DNA from: Gnetum montanum
Lineage: Eukaryota > Streptophyta > Gnetopsida > Gnetales > Gnetaceae
Assembly: GCA_015680685.1 (NCBI GenBank)
Contig: MNCI01008078.1
Span: 20,850-84,849, forward strand
Length of the DNA stretch: 64,000 nucleotides
Direction: 5' to 3'
Shown: piece after piece, positions 57,757 to 64,000 of the stretch
Position numbering within the stretch: position 1 is the first letter of the stretch
How the letters are laid out: each line of letters begins with the position of its first letter
The notes under the pieces: generated by a model
What the model saw: the letters and a program-made list of their open reading frames with translations, nothing else
Told to the model about the DNA's origin: nothing
Databases searched by the model: none
Position numbers and translations under genes: made by a program

Positions 57757-60362
57757 ATGTCTTCTTTTTCTTACAAGCACAAAGTTGTCAAACCATTGGT
57801 CCCACAAGAGTGCAAAGTGGTATATATTCATCTAGATACGTATGTACCAAACTTCACCTTCATCCTACATCAAGAAGAACAACTATGATGGCATGATATG
57901 GAGGGCAACATTATCTTGCCCCCTGATTGATCTGTATCTAGGATGCTACTTAAAACTCTTAAGAATTTGGGTATCTCAGATCTTCATGAAGAGTACATTG
58001 TGGATGGTTATGATACTAAAAACTACTATCCCACTAAAACACAACGTAAGCAATATCGACATTAGGAGAATCTCCATGAGGCTACGAAGGGGAAAGAGTA
58101 CACTAATCCCTTATTCTTACTAAATTAAGATGACAATGAGGATCATCCCTTTGAAGGTTCTCAACATGAAGATTCTCCACCCCCTATTATTGATGATAAG
58201 GGTGTGATCATGAACCTTGTGATTCACTATTTTATAAAATAGGTTCAAGAAAAAGTGATAGCCAGGGTAGGTACTCAAGGAAGCATCACAATATTAAAGG
58301 ATCTAAAGATGATGGACATAATAAGAAAAAGAGTGGTGGAAAACACTGCAATGGCAATGGTAGTCCACCTTCCTCTCCATCCTCTTCATTTGATTCTAAA
58401 AATTCCTCTTCATCTGATGGTTCTCATAGAAGCCACCATCAAAATAATCATGATGAAGGTGATCAATGAGATAACAATGATCGTGAAGGCTACTAAGACT
58501 GAAGGGGTGGTTAAAACCATCATCAACATCATTGACATAGTGATGATGATGAACCTCTATTGGCAACTCAAAGTATGCTCAATATTGTAGAGGCAGTTAA
58601 AATTCCAACTAGGCATATGAAAGATAATAGGATCAAGTGCTTAGACATGAATAATATCTCAAGATTTAAAGGGGGATACAACTCTAATTCACAGACACAT
58701 CTACAAGATTTCCACAATGCCTGTGCGTTACAAAATATAGAAAATGAGTGGTAGAAACTCAAGCTTTTCCCTAGGAAACTCATTAAGAAAGCTAAAATTT
58801 GGTACTGATCCTTGGAACCAGAATCCATTCACCGATAGAGTACTATGTTAGAGCTATTTAATGATAAATACCAAACATACTCTAGAGTGTCTAATCTGAG
58901 AAGGCAAATCCAAGGTTGGAAATAGGGAACACATGAACACTTGGATGTCACCATGGATAGATAATATTCACTCTTACACTAATGCCCTAGCCATGGTTAT
59001 TCTTAGAGGGAATAACTTCGCCACATCATAGATGGGCTTAAAGTAGAAACTAGAAGAACTCTTAGGGTGTATGCCCAAGGATGATTGTATGAACTAAGAG
59101 CTCATTAGATCCAAAGGCTAATTGAACAAGTAGCAAAAGAAGAAGGTGAGTTATGAAAAAGAAAAAGTGTAGAATAGTATCATAGGAATCCTTTCATCAA
59201 AAAATGAAAGGTTTGATTTTGTGATAAGGAGTCACCACTCAATGAAGTGGTGAGCAAGAAAACCTTACACATCCACAAATCTATTTCTAATATTTTGGCA
59301 AAGGTTAATAAATTATGGGACTCTTTGGATGAAAAATTTCAAATGGCTATGAAGATCAATAAATAATCTAATGAGCATAATAGTAATCATAATTGTAGAA
59401 GGTGAAAACAAGTTGAATGTGCCTATCAAAGAGGTAAGGGCAATGCTGCTGTCGTAGAAGAAGTTGTGGAAAATGACTCTAATGATGAAACTAATTGTGA
59501 AATTTGTCAATACAAACATCCAAAGGGTTGTTTCCCTATAGTGTCACACTTACAAGAGTCTAGGATGTATGCCTTGAATCCTTGACTGGCATGTAGGCAA
59601 GCACCTAGATGATTACCTTAACATTAAGGCAATCCAAGGTAGTTCCACCAGCAACAACAAGGTTACTACCCAAGTGGAGCTTCTACACAACCTTATGAAT
59701 AATACCAATAGTGTTACCAACAAAAATAGTGGGGAATGCCATTGCTAAGGTAGTAGTACCCTTATAGGCAACCAAATCCATATGGGTGCTATGTTTAACA
59801 ACCTGTCTCCCCAAGAAGTTCTACAAGTTATACCTCATTTTAGCATCACTATTACCCTCCAAAGTATCACCAAACACATTCACCATCTACTCGAGGAAAA
59901 AAATCATATCCATATCCATACCACCCTCTACATCCATCTTCACACACACCTCCACCTTCAACCTAGTTATATCCTGCTCCATCCATGCAAGGTGAGATTT
60001 CTTCATAGCGCCAACAATGAAATGCTACGAGGGCTGTACATTCATAATAGGCTTTACAGCTAAGTGATTCAAATAATTGATCCAAAAAAAAATACCCTTC
60101 TTCCAACCTAGCAATGCTCTCTAACCCTCACAACCTAGTATAATTGATCATGCTGCATCTTCAATATCCTCACCCTTTGCATGAAATATCTTCAAGGACC
60201 CTTCAAACCAAGTGCCGCCTCAGATTCTTACTATAATGCTAACTCATATTTTTTCTAATTTGATCAAAGATAGAAATCTTCCCATGAAAAGATTTAAACT
60301 AGGAATTCCACTCATTTACCTGCAGATCATTGGACATGAGCCATGCAAGGCTCTTCTAGATC
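57757..60362 (+). pseudogene. E4 gag and start of protease region
   Basis: The ATG at 57757 opens MSSFSYKHKVVKPL, with VYIHLDTYVPNFTFILHQEE at about 57820-57880. A His/Lys/Asp linker follows (about 58250-58550). The open piece 58560-58754 has TQSMLNIVEAVKIPTRHMKD and a LDMNNISRFKGGYNSNSQTH stretch. Capsid-like sequence continues with LELFNDKYQTYSRVSNL (about 58850-58900). The Lys/Glu segment ends in CEICQYKHPKGCF (about 59500-59540) and a conserved QESRMYALNP. The Pro/Gln linker runs to about 60000. The first protease codons (EPCKALL) are at about 60338-60358 and homology then ends. Stops are frequent, several at former Trp or Gln codons. Confidence 0.8.
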
Positions 60363-60599
60363 AACACCAATTGGTGATAGACCTAAATTAAGTGCTCCAC
60401 TAGTACAATATGACCATAGACCTTCCATGAGCCCTTTGTAGAAATTTGTTAAAACCATATGTGAGGAACTAGGAAATATTTTGCAATGTACAAAATAAGA
60501 GACAATTCTGTAAGACCTACAATATTAATAGAACCTGCTAGCGCTCAAGTATCTCTATAGGCATGAGAAATAAAGACTAGGCACAACAAATTTCTAGGA

Positions 60600-61832
60600 A
60601 CACTTCATATTTTTATGTCATGCTAGACATAGGAGAATGAGTCATGGTTGTGGTGATGCAACACTAAGATGTAGTAGAAGAAGTAGAGGTGATCATAGAT
60701 CACATGAAAGAATCATTTAATATTTCCATTGTGTCACTAACAGATATTACTGGAGCCAGATATGTTGAAATGTTATCCAATATATCCACACCCCCAACAA
60801 AGTATGATGATATCATGGATCAACTATTGTAGATAGGCCAAGTAATGCAAAATCTCTTTGATATTCCTAGCGATATCATTGTAGTTTAGTTAGATCTAAT
60901 CACAACAAAGTGTAAGATGGTAATGGCCAAAATAAGAACTGAGCATGCAAAACATGAAGTGAAGAGATTGCAAGCCGAATTGACAACCCTCAAAGCAAAA
61001 AGAAAATATCCTACACACTACATAGTGCCAAACTAGCTTGAAAAATTCGAAGCTAAACAAGTGACTCGGTTGATATCCATGAACATCTAAGTGAAGAAGG
61101 AAAAGAAAAAAACAACATGAAATGCATCTGTGGCAAAGGCTCAAATATATGCTCATGTTAAAGCAATAACTATCCTTAAAGAAGAAAATAAGAAAATTGT
61201 TGCAGAAAACATAAGGTTAATAGATATAAAGAAATAGAAGAATGTTCTTGAGAAAATCATCCATCAACTTAGAGAGTAATTTGCAAGAGTCAACTAATAT
61301 ATGAGAAAATTAACTAAGAAAAATAGAATCCTATCAAAGGAAGAAATCTACACTATCCACCAAAAGTCAATCATTGAGAATTGCGCATAGTAGAATGAGG
61401 CCAAAAAGCATGAGATGCTCAAAGAATACTTCAAAGACCAAGAAATAGTTTGTAGACAATAAGGATGCATAACAAAAATTGCATATTGCAAACTATATAC
61501 TTGACATAGTAAAAGCTAGCTATCAAGATTAGAAGGATGTGGTAGAAAACTTGGCTCGTAGAATAATATATTATCAAGAATTATAAAAACTAGGTAAGGC
61601 ATTTGAAGAAAAAAGAAGATAGTTTGCAACTTGATATGTAAAAGAAAATAAGATATTTTTGTAGCTTCCATATCCATGGGAAGTACCAATACTAGCAAAC
61701 ATTGCAAAATTTTCCAAGATAGGTACATGATCTTAGATCAAAAGAGGAAACACTTTGGGTGCTACTCAACAAATATTATATTTCAAAGCCTATTGATAAA
61801 GGAAAATAGCCGATGGAGGAGCCACCATTGAG
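60600..61832 (+). pseudogene. E4 aORF, 3' part
   Basis: Aligned to E1 2540-4050. It opens with the segment around VVVMQH (about 60648) and a 'VEEVEVIIDHMKESFN'-like stretch. An Ile/Thr-rich part follows. A clear coiled coil (about 61160-61460) shows KEENKKIVAENIRLIDIKK, NVLEKIIHQLRE and MRKLTKKNRILSKEEIY. The C-terminal module includes FATxYVKEN, LPYPWEVPILANI (about 61665-61705) and a closing KIADGGATIE where E1 has MEEPLP. Like E1 it lacks the 5' domain. Three independent copies of this C-terminal module, with substitutions spread along it, indicate that it once evolved as protein. Confidence 0.62.
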
Positions 61833-61849
61833 ATTATTTCTCATCATTG

Positions 61850-62446
61850 CAACATTTTACTTAGTTTCTTTATTTTTACTTAATCATTTTCCTTACTTAG
61901 TTTAATTTTCATTTCTTTAATATATTTACTTTAGTATAGTTCTTTACATTTTCTAAGTACTTTACTTTTACCATGTTCATTAGTAAGGTAGAATAAGTAT
62001 GACTAGTTTCGAACATTAAGTATAATCATTTGGTAACCCAATAATGATTTCACTTGATTTACTTAGTAGTGAATTCACTTGGTAATCCTAGTAATGGTTG
62101 CATGAGCCTAGGATGTGTACAAAAATCTAGGAATGGATGCTTATTGCAATAAGCCTGAATAGATTTACATTTTAGTTATCACTTAGATTTAGACTTTATT
62201 CTCATTCTTTTCATTATGGAAGCATTTAGGAGTAATTTGATCCTACAACATCACAATATCATATACCTCACTACGAGTTAAACCATACTACTTACACTTC
62301 ACTAACTCAACATGAAAAGAAAATGATCACAAACTAGCTATTAACCACAAGCATACTTACATTTTCCATCCATGGATTATGATTTGGTCACGTGTGTGCA
62401 CTCATAAGTTATTTGGTGAAGTGTTAGAATACCCAATCCTTCATCA
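61850..62446 (+). repeat. E4 3' LTR, U3 and TATA missing
   Basis: Begins in the T-rich R region right after the aORF. It carries the 'cttggtaatcctagtaatgg', 'catatacctcacta' and 'catccatgga' segments in the order of the E1 LTR, and ends near CTTCATCA at 62446. About 300 bases of U3 including the promoter are absent, as is the PPT. Confidence 0.6.
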
Positions 62447-64000
62447 CTAGTATTCAAAGAGATTATATATTTAATCCAAAGTAGATTTTATAATTAGCTT
62501 TGAAGAGAATGTGGACTTTGTAGAACCAAAATTAGGTTTTGCAAGTAAGCTTCAAAATTTGGTTCTACAAGCCATTTCAGCTTCTTGTATGAAATAGGTT
62601 TGTAAAACCAAAAACTAGTTCTACAAATAAAAAGAAAAAGTAGTTTTATAAGATACATTATAAGTAATAAAAATTTATTTCTGCTTCTTCCACATCAACT
62701 ATTTTATAAAGTGCGTTTATAAAACGAAGATTTGATTCTAAAAAGAAGAGCTAAAATGGTTCTACAAGTCATATCATCATTCAAAAATGAAACATGAAAT
62801 GAAGTGTCACTCATAAAACCATAATTTGGTTCTCTAGGCAAGTGTGTAAGTGGTTTTACCATGTTAACTCTTTTGTAAGATGAATTCATAGAACCAGAAT
62901 TTAGTTCTACAAGTAGGCTATGAATTAGTTCTACAAATCATGTTAACTTTTAATATATGGGCTTGTAGAATCAAAATTTGATTTTACAAACTAGCTTCCT
63001 CTTAGTACTACCACATCAGCTATGACAAGCCAACGAGTTCATAAGACCAAAGAAATCAATTTTAAAAAAACCTCATCACATAAACTATGTGTAACATAGG
63101 TTTGTAGAACCAAAAATTAAATGGTTCTACAAGGAAAAGTTGAAATAGTTTTATAAGAAATGTTGGATTAAATAGAGCTTATATTGGGCTCATAGAAGAT
63201 TATGAACTTAATTTAAACATATGTGCACTATATTTTAAATCTAGCTCAGCATAGTATGAAGTATATAGATGAAGACTAAAAAGCTAAGGAGTATAACATA
63301 GCTTAAGGGACCAAAATCGATTCAATATAAAAGCTCAAAAATCACTCTACCATGTTAGTTGATTTGTAGAGTAAGTTTGTAGAACCAATATTAGGTCTAC
63401 AAGAAAGCTATAAAATGGTTCTACATTCCATGTCATAGCAAAAAGTATAAATCCTAGACATTGAACCTACTAAGGATTATTCCATACATGGCTAACTTTT
63501 GTTAAATCTAAACTCAATGTAAGAAATATTTTTGAAAATTTAAATGCCACAATAGAAGAAGAGTTCATAGAACCAAAAAGTGGTTCTATGAGTAAGTTAC
63601 AAAGATGCTATGCCACATCAGCTCAAGGAAAAGAAGAGAGCTTGTAAAACCAAAAGATAGTTCTACAAATTGATTCTATAAGCTATATCAAGATACAAAA
63701 GAGCTCTAATTCAAAATTTTAAACACAAAACTCGTCAATTTAAGCACATGCTTAATTCCAATCAAGCTCAACTAGCTATAAATTAAAAAGAGCATTGAGA
63801 GATATTGAAGCTTAATTAAGAACAACATTAGTAGAGGTTCTTTCTCCAATAGTTTAATTAATACTAGAAGAAAGAACAACCTCATATAAAAATTTGAGTT
63901 TCAATTTTCACATCCAAATTAATGGAATGAAAAGATTACAAAACCTTATTAATAGAATCCAAAATTGGTTCTACAAAGTAGTTCTATCTATATGCCATGA
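62447..64000. repeat. degenerate array of AGAACCAAA/TTTGGTTCT palindromes
   Basis: At least ten dispersed copies of an inverted repeat around AGAACCAAATTTGGTTCT, usually in the context GTTTGTAGAACCAAAA...TGGTTCTACAAG. Examples are at 62521, 62600, 62889, 62967, 63104, 63379, 63568, 63646 and 63955. Interleaved single arms (for example 62565, 62757, 63416) and a recurring CCACATCAGCT piece (62691, 63010, 63610) occur. Spacing is irregular (about 70-250 bases). No coding sequence is seen. It continues past the window edge. Confidence 0.6.

Larger units (their letters stand above)
56709..62446 (+). mobile_element. E4, composite or recombinant Ty3/gypsy element without pol
   Basis: The left LTR, PBS and gag (56709-60360) are E3-type. 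The right part (about 60600-62446) is an aORF and a U3-less LTR of the E1 type. Homology to the protease region stops at about 60362, after only the first codons. The 5-mers flanking the two ends (AAAAT and CTAGT) do not match. It could be a recombinant element, or two truncated elements joined by deletion. Confidence 0.6.

Noticed and set aside
56709-62446. E4 as an ordinary complete element
   Set aside because: The end 5-mers do not match, the 3' LTR lacks U3, and the two halves belong to different subfamilies.
1-64000. tRNA, rRNA or intact host genes
   Set aside because: No cloverleaf, rRNA signature or multi-exon gene with intact frames was found by reading. The tRNA-Asp matches are primer binding sites.

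Overview
This window is plant nuclear heterochromatin. It is built almost entirely of old, nested Ty3/gypsy LTR retrotransposons and has no intact host gene. The large, stop-ridden, CpG-poor elements with many internal deletions suit a giant slowly purged genome such as a gymnosperm. That organism call is inference. Several single Ns and one 341-base N run mark assembly joins, and some joins are visibly wrong.

Layout. 1-2480 is non-repeat-like sequence with a decayed secreted-protein-like exon on the minus strand. 2480-5123 is the 3' end of an element (E1) with an extra ORF (aORF) and a 3' LTR. 5262-15284 is E2, a plus-strand element with both LTRs, target-site duplication (TSD) ATAGT, and decayed gag, protease (PR), reverse transcriptase (RT), RNase H and integrase (IN). 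16617-30025 is E3, 13.4 kb, with two 946-base LTRs and TSD GAGAT. It carries gag-pol followed by a roughly 2.8 kb aORF. E2 and E3 sit in an older minus-strand element (R0), whose RNase H survives at 15290-16611 and whose gag survives at 30031-30560. 34851-54965 is a three-deep Russian doll on the minus strand: R3 contains R2 (37567-51937), whose 3' LTR contains R1 (38128-45633, TSD CTATT). R1 keeps gag and PR but has lost RT, RNase H and IN. R2 appears to share that deletion, although its junction lies in an N gap. R3 keeps gag and only the two ends of an aORF. 56709-62446 is E4, a composite with an E3-like 5' half and an E1-like 3' half. 62510-64000 is a degenerate array of palindromic AGAACCAAA/TTTGGTTCT motifs.

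All elements belong to one lineage. LTRs run from TGATGAG to CTCATCA, the primer binding site (PBS) is complementary to tRNA-Asp, the polypurine tract (PPT) is TCATGGGGGTA, gag carries a shortened zinc knuckle, and pol order is PR-RT-RNaseH-IN. This fits the Athila/Tat side of plant Ty3/gypsy. The most interesting signals are: (1) each LTR subfamily carries a different short palindrome, repeated between the LTR start and the TATA box; (2) an aORF with a plant-transposon-associated domain, coiled coil and conserved C-terminal module lies downstream of integrase; (3) gag-PR-only derivatives appear to have been copied in trans; (4) a purine tract resembling the terminal PPT lies just after the integrase stop, close to the pol deletion junctions of R1 and R3.
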